A stretch of DNA of 64,000 nucleotides from Hydrogenophilaceae bacterium (GTDB lineage: Bacteria > Pseudomonadota > Alphaproteobacteria > Caulobacterales > Aquidulcibacteraceae). A program made the translations under genes and the position numbers. Position 1 is the first letter of the stretch; the number at the start of each line of letters is the position of its first letter. The notes under the pieces are model-generated. The model was not told the DNA's origin and did not search any database. It saw nothing but the letters and a program-made list of their open reading frames with translations. The stretch is taken from contig JACAEE010000034.1 of NCBI GenBank assembly GCA_013389015.1, positions 1 through 64,000 on the forward strand, given 5' to 3'. Shown here in pieces: positions 1 to 9,100 of the stretch.

Positions 1-391
1 CGGCCTCGGCGCGGCGCACCACGCGCCGGCGCACGCTGTCATCGAGCCGCTCAAGCGCGCGCATCCCGTCGCGGCGCAGCGTGGGCGCCATTTCCGCCTG
101 CACGCCTTCCTGCTGGGCGGCGGCGGCGACCTGCTCTTCAACCGCCGCGCCCACGACGATCTCGCCCGGCGCCACCAGCACCGGCGCGGGCGCGATGAGC
201 GCCGCCATCTCCGCTTCAGGCCTGACGCCGCCGGCGATGGCGCGCGCTTCAAGCGCGACGCTGTCAAGCGCGACCGGCCCGCCCCCTTGGCTGGCGCGCT
301 CGGCCATCTTGGCCGCCTGATCGCACGCCATCAGCGCGACGATCGGCGCCAGGGCCAGCACGAGGAGGCTCGTTCGGCGGCGTTGCGTCAT
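1..391 (-). CDS. putative lipoprotein, truncated by window start
   Basis: Reverse-strand reading from ATG at 391: MTQRRRTSLLVLALAPIVALMACDQAAKMAERAS...; signal peptide with LMAC lipobox; frame open to window edge. Confidence 0.65.
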   Translation of the reverse strand, partial: MTQRRRTSLLVLALAPIVALMACDQAAKMAERASQGGGPVALDSVALEARAIAGGVRPEAEMAALIAPAPVLVAPGEIVVGAAVEEQVAAAAQQEGVQAEMAPTLRRDGMRALERLDDSVRRRVVRRAEA

Positions 392-580
392 CGGACATCT
401 CCCCAACCAGGCAAGCTCAGCCTTCTCACCGGGCGAGCGGGGCGCTGCGCCGCGGGCGAGACCCCGCCGGAAAGCCAAGCGATGAGGCGAGCAGTCTTTA
501 CCCTGGCGCCGGCCCATGACAAGCGCATTAGCCATGTGCACGGACGCGCGCGCGGACCCGAGCGCGCCTATGTTGAAGCC

Positions 581-1270
581 ATGAGCCGGTTCCCCATCGG
601 GGCGAGCGTGCGCGATGCGCGCGCGGCGGATGCGCCGACGGCGCGGACGGCGGAGGAAGCCGCCGCGCGCATCGGCGGCCCTGTCTTCCTCGCCTCGGAG
701 GAGCTGCCCGAGAGCTTCGCGGCGCCCGAAGCGGCGGAAGCCGCGATCCCCGATCTCTATGGCGGCGGGCGCTACGAGCTCTTATGGCGCGACAATTCCT
801 GGCGTGTCGCGCTGCGTTATTGGCGCCCGGCGCCGCCGGCGCCGGTGGCGCGCTCGGTGGAGGCGGCCGTCAAGCGCCCGCTGGGCGCGGCGCGCACGCC
901 GGAAGAAGCGCGCGCCATTCTCCAAGCGCCGGCCGAACTCGCCACCGAGACGCTCCCGCAGCGCTACGCCACCCGCGCGCGGCTGATGGCGCGCTGGGGC
1001 GCGCTGGCGGCGGTGGGCCTCGCCGAAATAGTGGAGCGCGAAGGCCGCTTCGCCGTCGCGGTGCATTATTGGCGCCCGATCGTCTCGCCCGTGCGCGCGC
1101 CGCAGCTCGCGCCGGCCGAGCGCCACGAACTGGCCGAGCGCATCGCAGCGCCGCTTAAGGGGCAAGCGCCGCAGGCGCCGCTCGACATCGGCCTGTTCGA
1201 GCAGCCCGCGCCGGAGAACCCCGACATCGTGCTCGCCGAAGAAGGCGACGGCCGCGTCCGCGGCGAATAG
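581..1270 (+). CDS. hypothetical protein with two internal YWRP repeats
   Basis: ORF 287..1270; ATG at 581 (MSRFPIGASVRDARAADAP) is the likely start because upstream sequence is the divergent intergenic region; two repeat units each ending in YWRP. Confidence 0.6.
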   Translation: MSRFPIGASVRDARAADAPTARTAEEAAARIGGPVFLASEELPESFAAPEAAEAAIPDLYGGGRYELLWRDNSWRVALRYWRPAPPAPVARSVEAAVKRPLGAARTPEEARAILQAPAELATETLPQRYATRARLMARWGALAAVGLAEIVEREGRFAVAVHYWRPIVSPVRAPQLAPAERHELAERIAAPLKGQAPQAPLDIGLFEQPAPENPDIVLAEEGDGRVRGE

Positions 1271-1272
1271 CG

Positions 1273-1914
1273 CTACGCCGCGTCCTTCCTGAAATCGCCG
1301 AGCTGCGCATCGAGGGCGCGCTTGAACGCCGGGCGCGCGGTGCAGCGCGCGACATAGGCCGCCAGGTTTGCGTGCTGCGCGGTCAAATCGGGCATGATGC
1401 GCAGGACCGTGGCCATGAGGAGGTCGCCGGCGGTGAAGCGGTCACCGTCGAGGAACGGCTTATCGCCGAGCGCCGCAGCGAGCCCGGCGAGGCGCCGGTT
1501 GGCCAACGCCAGCGCGCTGGGACGGGCAAGCTTCGACCATTCCTGGTCAGCGAGGAAGAGATCGAGCTGCACCACCCGCATGATGAAGGGCTCGACCGAG
1601 TTGAGCGCGGCGATCACCCATTGCACAGCGCGGGCCCGCGCCTGCGCATCCTTGGGCAACAGCGCCTCGCTGCGCTCTCCGATATGCAGCACGATCGCGC
1701 CCGTCTCGAACAGCACGAACCCGTCCTCCTCGAAGATCGGCACCTGCCCGAACGGCTGCAACGCGCGGTACTCGGGCTTGTCCTGATCGCCCTGGGCGAG
1801 CAGCCGCGCGCGATAGGGCAGCCCGGCCTCCTCCAGCGCCCACCGCACGCGCAGATCGCGCACTTGCCCGCGCGCGAAATCGGGAACCCATTCGAAGGCG
1901 GAAATCGTGATCAT
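1273..1914 (-). CDS. glutathione S-transferase family protein
   Basis: MITISAFEWVPDFARGQVRDLRVRWALEEAGLPYRARLL...QPFGQVPIFEEDGFVLFETGAIVLHI, GST N-terminal pattern. Confidence 0.85.
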   Translation of the reverse strand: MITISAFEWVPDFARGQVRDLRVRWALEEAGLPYRARLLAQGDQDKPEYRALQPFGQVPIFEEDGFVLFETGAIVLHIGERSEALLPKDAQARARAVQWVIAALNSVEPFIMRVVQLDLFLADQEWSKLARPSALALANRRLAGLAAALGDKPFLDGDRFTAGDLLMATVLRIMPDLTAQHANLAAYVARCTARPAFKRALDAQLGDFRKDAA

Positions 1915-1931
1915 GGCGTTTCCCCCAGCGC

Positions 1932-2282
1932 TCACATCGTCAGGACGGGCAGGCATTCCATGATCTCGACCCGCTCGCCGGGAAAGATCGTGAAGTGCGG
2001 ATGGTTCTCGAACAGGCGCGCGGCCGCCTCATGCGATTCCGCTTCGAGGATCACGTATCCGGCCATCGCATTGCGGACGTCGCGCACGCCTTCGGGGCCC
2101 ACGCTCTTGGTTCTGCCGAGCGGCCCGCCGCCATCGACGAGCGCGCGCCCCTGCGCCTCCTGCCACGCGAGCCAGGCCTTCATCCCGTCGGCCTCCCGCG
2201 CCTTGCGCACGGCGGGATCCATTGCGTCCCAGGCCGCCCGCCTCTCGGCGGATACAAGATAGATGGCGAGAAACTTCTTCAT
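1932..2282 (-). CDS. YciI-like (YCII) domain protein
   Basis: MKKFLAIYLVSAERRAAWDAMDP...GYVILEAESHEAAARLFENHPHFTIFPGERVEIMECLPV. Confidence 0.7.
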   Translation of the reverse strand: MKKFLAIYLVSAERRAAWDAMDPAVRKAREADGMKAWLAWQEAQGRALVDGGGPLGRTKSVGPEGVRDVRNAMAGYVILEAESHEAAARLFENHPHFTIFPGERVEIMECLPVLTM

Positions 2283-2305
2283 GGCGGCCTCCTTGGGCGA
2301 ACAAA

Positions 2306-2764
2306 TCAGCGATCCGTGAGCGAGCGGGCATAAGCGGCGAGCTTGTCGAACGCGCTCGACCAGCCGCCGACATGGCTGTCGCGCCGCTCCACATCGAGGA
2401 ACGGCGTCTGGTGGAAGGTCTGCGTGGTTTTGCCGTCGCGCTCGGCGAACGTGATGGTGATCAGCGTCTCCACACCGGCGGAGGGGCCCGCGTCCCAGGC
2501 GAACGTGAACACGAGCCGCTTCTCCGGCGCGATCTCGCGATAGACGCCGCCGAACCAGCTCTCGCCATATGCGGCGGACTTGATCATCCCGCGATAGGCG
2601 CCGCCGACGCGGAAATCGATGTCCATGGCCTCGCAGGTGAAACCCTCCGGCCCCATCCAGGCCTGCATGTGCGCGGCCTCGCTCCAGAGCTGGAACACCA
2701 GTCGCGCCGGCGCATCGAAGATGCGGGTGATGAGGAGTTCGTGGTCGGCCAGTTCAGCGCTCAT
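2306..2764 (-). CDS. SRPBCC/AHSA1 family protein
   Basis: LLITRIFDAPARLVFQLWSEAAHMQAWMGPEGFTCEAMDIDFRVGGAYRGMI. Confidence 0.85.
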   Translation of the reverse strand: MSAELADHELLITRIFDAPARLVFQLWSEAAHMQAWMGPEGFTCEAMDIDFRVGGAYRGMIKSAAYGESWFGGVYREIAPEKRLVFTFAWDAGPSAGVETLITITFAERDGKTTQTFHQTPFLDVERRDSHVGGWSSAFDKLAAYARSLTDR

Positions 2765-3099
2765 TCGCCCTTCTCCTTGCGTTTCAGGTCGTCGAGATAG
2801 GCCTGCATCTTGTCGAAGCCGCCGCTCCAGAAGCGCCGGTAGCGCTCAAGCCAGTCATCGAGGCGCTTGAGCGCCGCCGGCTCGAGCCGGCACGGCCGCC
2901 ACTGCGCGTCCCGTCCGCGCGTGATGAGGCCGGCCGCCTCCAGCACTTTCAGATGCCGCGACACCGCCGGCAGGCTGATCGCGAACGGCGCCGCGATCTC
3001 GTTCACCGTGGCCTCTCCCTCGGCGAGACGGGCCAGGATCGCGCGCCGCGTGGGATCGGCGAGGGCGGAAAAGGTCTGGGAGAGGGCGTCGGCGTTCAT
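2761..3099 (-). CDS. ArsR family winged-helix transcriptional regulator
   Basis: LSQTFSALADPTRRAILARLAEGEATVNEIAAPFAISLPAVSRHLKVLEAAGLI; ATGA overlap with downstream SRPBCC gene. Confidence 0.9.
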   Translation of the reverse strand: MNADALSQTFSALADPTRRAILARLAEGEATVNEIAAPFAISLPAVSRHLKVLEAAGLITRGRDAQWRPCRLEPAALKRLDDWLERYRRFWSGGFDKMQAYLDDLKRKEKGE

Positions 3100-3294
3100 T
3101 TAACAAACTATGCAATTAACAGATGCGCTAAATACGAGATGCGCTGTGCAACGTCAAGCGCCAGTGCGCGTCCTTCCGCCGGGACAGCGGCCGACGCGCG
3201 TTAGAGCACCCGGCAGGTGACCGGCGTCACCGCGGCCCGGGCAGGCGTCGCCTAGGGTCACGTCATCGAACCACAACGCCAGTGAGGACCGCCG

Positions 3295-3387
3295 ATGCCC
3301 CGCCTTCTCTCTCTCGCCCTCGCCTTCGCGCTTTCCGCCCCGCTCGCCATCGCGATCCTGCATCAAGGCGCGCAAATCCTGGCTTGA
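3295..3387 (+). CDS. 30-aa hydrophobic small protein, copy 1
   Basis: ATG-TGA read directly: MPRLLSLALAFALSAPLAIAILHQGAQILA; GAGGA upstream; own terminator at 3447-3485; paralogous to 3596 and 3754 ORFs. Confidence 0.65.
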   Translation: MPRLLSLALAFALSAPLAIAILHQGAQILA

Positions 3388-3446
3388 GCGCTTCCCGCTT
3401 CGATCGTCGCGCAGCTCCTCCCTCCCTCGTTGCGACGATCTTCCCT

Positions 3447-3485
3447 GCGGCCCGGACCTGGCTCGGTTCGGGCCGCTTTTTTTTT
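3447..3485 (+). terminator. Rho-independent terminator after small ORF 1
   Basis: Perfect stem GCGGCCCG/CGGGCCGC followed by nine T. Confidence 0.85.
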
Positions 3486-3595
3486 CGCAGGACCCGTCCG
3501 CGTTTTTTCTGCATCGGCGCGCATCCATCCGCCGATCCGCCGGCATCTCCATGGCGTAAGACAACGACGATCACACAATTCCCACGGAGCCCATC

Positions 3596-3688
3596 ATGAA
3601 CAAGTTCTACGCGCTTCTCGCCGCAGTCGCTCTCGTCGCGCCGTTCGCCGCCGTCACGCTGGCGCAAGCTGCGCAGATTGTCGGCTGA
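3596..3688 (+). CDS. 30-aa hydrophobic small protein, copy 2
   Basis: MNKFYALLAAVALVAPFAAVTLAQAAQIVG; upstream GGAG; gapless alignment to copies 1 and 3. Confidence 0.65.
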   Translation: MNKFYALLAAVALVAPFAAVTLAQAAQIVG

Positions 3689-3753
3689 ACGCACACGCGC
3701 CCTTCGTTTCAATCTGTTTCAAAGCATCTCGCACTCGAAAGGAAGTTGAGACA

Positions 3754-3846
3754 ATGCCCCGGCCTCTTTCCCTGTTGGTCGCCGTCGCCCTCTATGCGCC
3801 GCTCGCCCTCGCTGCGCTCTATGTCGCGTCCAACATCGTCGCCTAA
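3754..3846 (+). CDS. 30-aa hydrophobic small protein, copy 3
   Basis: MPRPLSLLVAVALYAPLALAALYVASNIVA; upstream AAGGA; 17/30 identical to copy 1. Confidence 0.65.
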   Translation: MPRPLSLLVAVALYAPLALAALYVASNIVA

Positions 3847-3876
3847 GCCCGCCCGCCTGGCGACGAATCAAGGGAA

Positions 3877-3908
3877 CGCGGACCTCTTCGGAGGTCCGCG
3901 TTTTTCTT
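3877..3908 (+). terminator. Rho-independent terminator after small ORF 3
   Basis: CGCGGACCTC-TTCG-GAGGTCCGCG followed by TTTTTCTTT. Confidence 0.9.
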
Positions 3909-3914
3909 TGCGCA

Positions 3915-6002
3915 TCAGCTTCCCGTCTCTCTGATCCGTACACGGACATGAGCGCTCTTCCCGTCCGCGTCGATGACGCTGACGGTGTGGAATCCCGGCG
4001 CGCTCGGGCGCCAGATCGCGCGCCCGCTGGTCGCTTCGCTCGCCACCGCGCGGCCTTCGGCGTACCATGAGAGCGGCGCGCGCCCGCCCCGCGCGGAGAG
4101 CGAGAGCCCGCGCGAGGCGGCGCCGTAATCGAGCACCAGAATCTCCACGCCGTCCGGCGGAAACAGGATCGTCGGCCCGGCGTCCTCGCCGCGACGCGGC
4201 CGCAGCCGCTCAAGCCCTGGCGCAGCCTCAGCGATTTCTTGCGACGCCGCTCGCCGCGGCGCGTTCGGCGCGATGAGGTCGAACGCTTCAAACAAGAGCG
4301 GCACAGCATCGCTGCGCCCGGTCGCGCCCGCGCGCGGCGCGCCGTCGGGCCGGCCCACCCACACGCCGACGACATGGCCCTCGCCCACGCCGATGGCCCA
4401 TGCATCACGGAATCCGTAAGACGTGCCGGTCTTGAACGCGATGAGCGGCGCGCCTTGCGCCAGGGCCGCGGGCGTGCGTCCGGCCGGCGAAGGCGAACGG
4501 CGCAGGATCTCGAGCACGCGCTCAGCCGTATCGGCGCGCACGAATCGCCCACGCCGCGCCGCGCGATCATTCTGCAGCAGCGTCAAATCGCCTGCGCGCC
4601 CGCCATCGCCGAGCGCGACATAGAGCGACACCAGCTCCTCCAGCGTCATGCCCACGCCGCCGAGCGCGAGCGCCAGCCCCGGCGCCGCCAGCTCGCGGCG
4701 CGGGATGCGCGGACGCGCGCCAGCCTGCGCCAGCGCCGCCTCGAACCGCGCCGGACCGATCCGATCGAGCGTCGCCACCGCCGGCACGTTGAGCGAATGC
4801 TGCAACGCCTCCGCCAGCCGCACGTCGCCGTGGAAGCGCCGATCGAAGTTCTCCGGCAGGTAGCCGGCGAAGCGCTGCGGCGCATCGAGGATGATCGTGT
4901 CCGGCGCCGCGATCCCGTCATCGATGGCGATCGCATAAATGAACGGCTTGAGCGCCGAGCCCGGCGAGCGCACGGCCTGCGTCATGTCCAGATAGCCGCC
5001 CGCGCGATCGAGACCCGCTCCGCCGACGCTGGCGCGCACGGCGCGCGGTTCGATCTCCACCGCCAGCATCGCAATCGAAGCGTCCCGCTCGAGCTCGGCG
5101 GCGTGGCGCGCGGCGAGCGCTTCGAGCGCGCGCTGCAGATCGGCGTCGAGCGTGGTGCGCAGCACCGCCGCGCGCGGATTCTCCCGCGCAAGCCGTTCGG
5201 CCGTTGCGAACGCCATGACCGGGAACGGCGTGCGCGCGGGCAATGGATCGCCCTGCGCTTCGCGTGCGCGTTCTCTCGTGATCAGTCGCGCCGCCGCGAA
5301 ACGATCGAGCATGGCGTTGCGCGCCTGGCGCGCAGCGTCGGGGCGCCGATCCGGCCGGCGCGCTTCCGGCGCCTGCGGCAGCGCGATCAGAAGCGCCATT
5401 TCGCTGTCGTCGAGCCAGACCGGGTCGCGCGCGAAATAGGCGCGGCTCGCCGCGCGCACGCCTTCAAGATTGCCGCCATAGGGCGCAAGCGTCAGATAGG
5501 CGGCGAGGATTTCCCGCTTCGACCAGCGCCGCTCGATCTGCAGCGCGCGCACGATCTCGATGAATTTCGATCCGATGGTGCGCGGGCGCGGCTCGATCAA
5601 CCGCGCCACCTGCATCGTGATGGTGGAGCCCCCGGAGGTGACTTCGCCGTTGCGCAGATAGCTGGCGCTCGCCCGCGCCAGCGCGAGGGGATCGACTCCG
5701 GGGTGAAACCAGAAGCGGGAGTCCTCGATCCTGATCAGGCGGCGCCTGAATTCCGGATCGATCTCATCGAGCCGCGCCGCCAGCCGCCAGCGCCCCTCCG
5801 GCGTCTGCAAGGCGCGAACCCACTGGCCGTTGCGGTCAAGCACGACCGGCGAGACGATATCGGCGCGATGAAGCGGCGGGGGAAACGCGAGATCGAGCGC
5901 AAACAGGATCAGCGACGCGATGATGAACGCCCACGCGATCCGCTTGCCGCGCGGCGAGAGCGGCGGGGGAACGCGCGGCCCTCGCCGCGTCCGTCCGAAC
6001 AC
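3915..6002 (-). CDS. pbpC: penicillin-binding protein 1C (transglycosylase/transpeptidase)
   Basis: [52 protein letters not shown]...[18 protein letters not shown]...[20 protein letters not shown] extends to 6167 but the extra N-terminus is a repeat pair, so GTG at 6002 is proposed. Confidence 0.85.
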   Translation of the reverse strand: MFGRTRRGPRVPPPLSPRGKRIAWAFIIASLILFALDLAFPPPLHRADIVSPVVLDRNGQWVRALQTPEGRWRLAARLDEIDPEFRRRLIRIEDSRFWFHPGVDPLALARASASYLRNGEVTSGGSTITMQVARLIEPRPRTIGSKFIEIVRALQIERRWSKREILAAYLTLAPYGGNLEGVRAASRAYFARDPVWLDDSEMALLIALPQAPEARRPDRRPDAARQARNAMLDRFAAARLITRERAREAQGDPLPARTPFPVMAFATAERLARENPRAAVLRTTLDADLQRALEALAARHAAELERDASIAMLAVEIEPRAVRASVGGAGLDRAGGYLDMTQAVRSPGSALKPFIYAIAIDDGIAAPDTIILDAPQRFAGYLPENFDRRFHGDVRLAEALQHSLNVPAVATLDRIGPARFEAALAQAGARPRIPRRELAAPGLALALGGVGMTLEELVSLYVALGDGGRAGDLTLLQNDRAARRGRFVRADTAERVLEILRRSPSPAGRTPAALAQGAPLIAFKTGTSYGFRDAWAIGVGEGHVVGVWVGRPDGAPRAGATGRSDAVPLLFEAFDLIAPNAPRRAASQEIAEAAPGLERLRPRRGEDAGPTILFPPDGVEILVLDYGAASRGLSLSARGGRAPLSWYAEGRAVASEATSGRAIWRPSAPGFHTVSVIDADGKSAHVRVRIRETGS

Positions 6003-6150
6003 GGACGATATGCCCCTTCCCCCTTGCGAAGAGGGGGAAGGGGGCGGGGGGCTCTGAGATTGAGCCGCTACGGCGCCGTTTGCGCCTCCGCTTGGACGCC
6101 CCCCCTCCCTACCCTCCCCCGCAAGGGGGGCGGGACGCGACGGAGAGGGC
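6003..6150. repeat. REP/BIME-like inverted pair of G/C-rich hairpins
   Basis: CCCCTTCCCCCTTGCGAAGAGGGGGAAGGGGGCGGGGGGC and, inverted, CGCCCCCCCTCCCTACCCTCCCCCGCAAGGGGGGCGGG; similar pair at 28352. Confidence 0.7.
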
Positions 6151-6163
6151 TCGCGCGCGGCCA

Positions 6164-9100
6164 TCACCCGCCGGGCGGCGCGATGGCGATCCGCCCGACC
6201 GACGTGCGCGCATAGACGCCGGGGCGGTACATGTCCTCCACCTGCGCCGGCGGCATCGTGAAGCTCCCCGCCGTCACCGCGCGCGCCACGTACGCGAAGC
6301 GGAAGCTGGTGTTGCGGATGTCAGCGGCGGCGACGAAACGGTCGTCGCGCGCCTCCGCTATCCGCGCGTACGAAATCACGCCCAGGAACGCGAACGGCCC
6401 GTTGCGCTGGCCGCCGCCATAATAATCCGGCTGCACGCCGTCCTGCGGCCCGAGCACGCTTTCGATCTCCAGCCCTGCCGGCAGGAGGTCGACGAGCACG
6501 GTCGGGAACATGCGCACGCCGGCGGGTTGGCCGCTGATCGAGACGATCACGCGATCGCCCTGGCGCAACTCGCCGAGGTTCGCTACGCGCCCATCGAGCG
6601 TGTAGACGGTCTTGTCGAGGCTGTAGCCGGCGCTGACGGCCGGCGGCGCCTCGCGCGGCGGGCCCTGCAATGTCAGCGTGCGCCACACCGCGCCGCGCCC
6701 GTCATTGCGGAACACCAGCCCGCGCGCGAGCTGCGCGGCGTCGGCGGTGACGCGTCGTCCCGCGCCTGCCGCGCCGTTGAGCGATACGTTCACCGGCCCG
6801 GCGGCGCGCGAAAGCGCGTTGACGGCGAGCAGCGTCTGCGCCTGTTCCTGCGTCATCATCGCTTCCGGCTCGCGCTCCATGCGCGTGAGCCGCGCCCGCA
6901 GCCGCGACACGGTCGCCGTTTCGCCCGCCTCCGCCGCGAGCGCGATGACGCCGGTGAGATCGCGCAGCGGCGTCTGGTACCAGTCGCCCGTATTCTCGTA
7001 GCCGATCGCTTGTTCGGCCAGACGGAACGCGTTGCGCGCGCGCGCGCGGTCGCCCAGATGCGCCAGCGCCGCGCCGATTTGCGCCCGCGCGAGCGGCGAG
7101 GGCTCGTTCCTGAGCGGCGTGTCGTGGAAATAGCGCAGCTGGCCGATATCGGCCTGCCCGGCCTTGGCCAGCACATAGAGCGCATAGGCCGCCGAGCGCG
7201 AGCGCAACAGCTCTTCGGTGTCGTTCGAGCCCGGCCAGCGATAGACTTCGAAATCGTAGGCGACGCCGGCGAAGTCGTTGAGCCGCGCCACGCGCCGGAG
7301 CGCGGCGTAGGCAAGCTCAAGCGCCGCGTCGGGCACGATGTAGCCTTGCGCCTTGGCGCGGACGAGGAAGTCCACAGCGTACGCGCCGACCCATGGCGTC
7401 GAGGAGGCGTCGTTCGCACGCCAGAGCCCGATCGCGCCGTCCGCGCCCTGCCGGTCGAGGATGCGGGTGATCGCGTCCTGCACGCGCCGCCTGAGCCGTT
7501 GATCCTGCGCGCGTCCCACCGCCTGCGCCACCGCGTTGAAATAGAGCAGCGGCATGGATGTGGAGACCAGCTGTTCGGTGCAGCCGTAAGGATAGCGTTC
7601 AAGCTGCGCCAATAGGGGCGCCGGATCGAGCCCAGCGAGCGCCGAGTAGGAGACGACCAGCGATCCTTCCCGCGGCGCGAACCGCGCAAGAACATCCGTA
7701 GGCGGACGATAGCTGACGTTCGGCGCCTGCTCTTCGATCTGCGTTTCGGTGATCGGAAGGTACGGCGCGCGCGCCTGGATCGAATACTCGCGCACCACCC
7801 GCTCGAAGCCCGCGGGCCCCGTAAGCGTAAGCTGCACCTGCCCGAGTCCCGCCGCCGGCGCCGTGATCGCGACCCGCGCCGTGCCGCGCTGGCGCCGCTG
7901 CAGGCGCATGCGCTCGGCCTGCGCCGTCGTGCGCGCCGCGCCGGTCGCGGCGAACGCGGTCTGGTAGGTTCCAGCCGCCCCCTCGACATTGTCGACCGTC
8001 AGCGTCGCCAGCGCCTCATCGCCAGGCGCGAGGAAGCGCGGCAGCACGAGCTCAGCCACCACCGGATCGCGCACGACGAGCGCATGCTCGCCCTCTCCCA
8101 CCGCCGAATTCGACCAGGCGACCGCCATGATCCGCAATCGCCCGTTGAAGTCCGGCACGTCCAGCGGAACGGTCACGCGCCCGTTGCGCCCAACCTCATA
8201 GGCGTTGGTGAACAACGACACCGTCTTCGTCGGCACCACCGTAAGCCCTTCGCCGCCGAGACTGTCGCCGCCCTGGCGCGGTCTGGACGGCGCGCCGAGA
8301 TTGGGATTGAGCAGACGTCCATAATCATCACGCACGAGGACGCCGAGCGCACGGCGCCCGAAGAAGTGCTCGCTCGGATTCGGGCTCTCATACTTGGTGA
8401 GCTGCAGGATGCCTTCATCCACCGCCGCCAACATGACGTTCACCGTCTCGCCGCGCGGCATGTTCTCGATGGCGATGGGCACATTGATGGTTTGGCGCGG
8501 GCGCACCACGCCCAGCCCTTCGCCGACCGCCACCTCCATCGTGCGCGAACCGGTGTCGACCGGCACGTAGGTCACGCCGATGGCGCGCCGCGGCACCGGC
8601 AGGTTGGCCGGATCGCGCGGCGTCATCACCGTGACGAGCACATAGGCGCCGCCGCCCCAGCTCTCTTCGACCGGCAGCGAGATCGTCGCGCCTTCGGCCG
8701 CCACGCTCACAGTGCGCATCGAGAGGACCCGGTCGGTGGCGACCACGACCTGCGCTTCGCCAGCGTAAGGCGCGCGAATCTGGATGTCGGCGCGCCGCCC
8801 GGCGCGCACCGGCTCGCTTGGCCCTGCGACGGTCACCATGTCGGGCGTGTCGCTGTCCTCGCCCCCGCCCCAGCCGGCGTAGAAGCGCGACGAGGTTTCA
8901 GCGCCCTGCCCGTCGCGCACGATCAGCCGGTAGGAGCCGTGATCGAGCCCGCCGCGCGAAATGCGCACCGGCGCATTGGCGGCGATGTCGGTCGTCCCGC
9001 CCGCGATCGGCACGTCGCGCCCGGTGCGGCGCCAGCGCCAGCGGCCATTGTCGAGATACCAGTCATAGCTCCAGTCCTCGCGCACCAGCGTCCATGACAC

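Noticed and set aside
4239-6215. 658-aa plus-strand ORF opposite pbpC, and similar long Arg/His/Ala-rich ORFs throughout
   Set aside because: Low-complexity mirror translations of real genes on the opposite strand; no domain logic, so not called.
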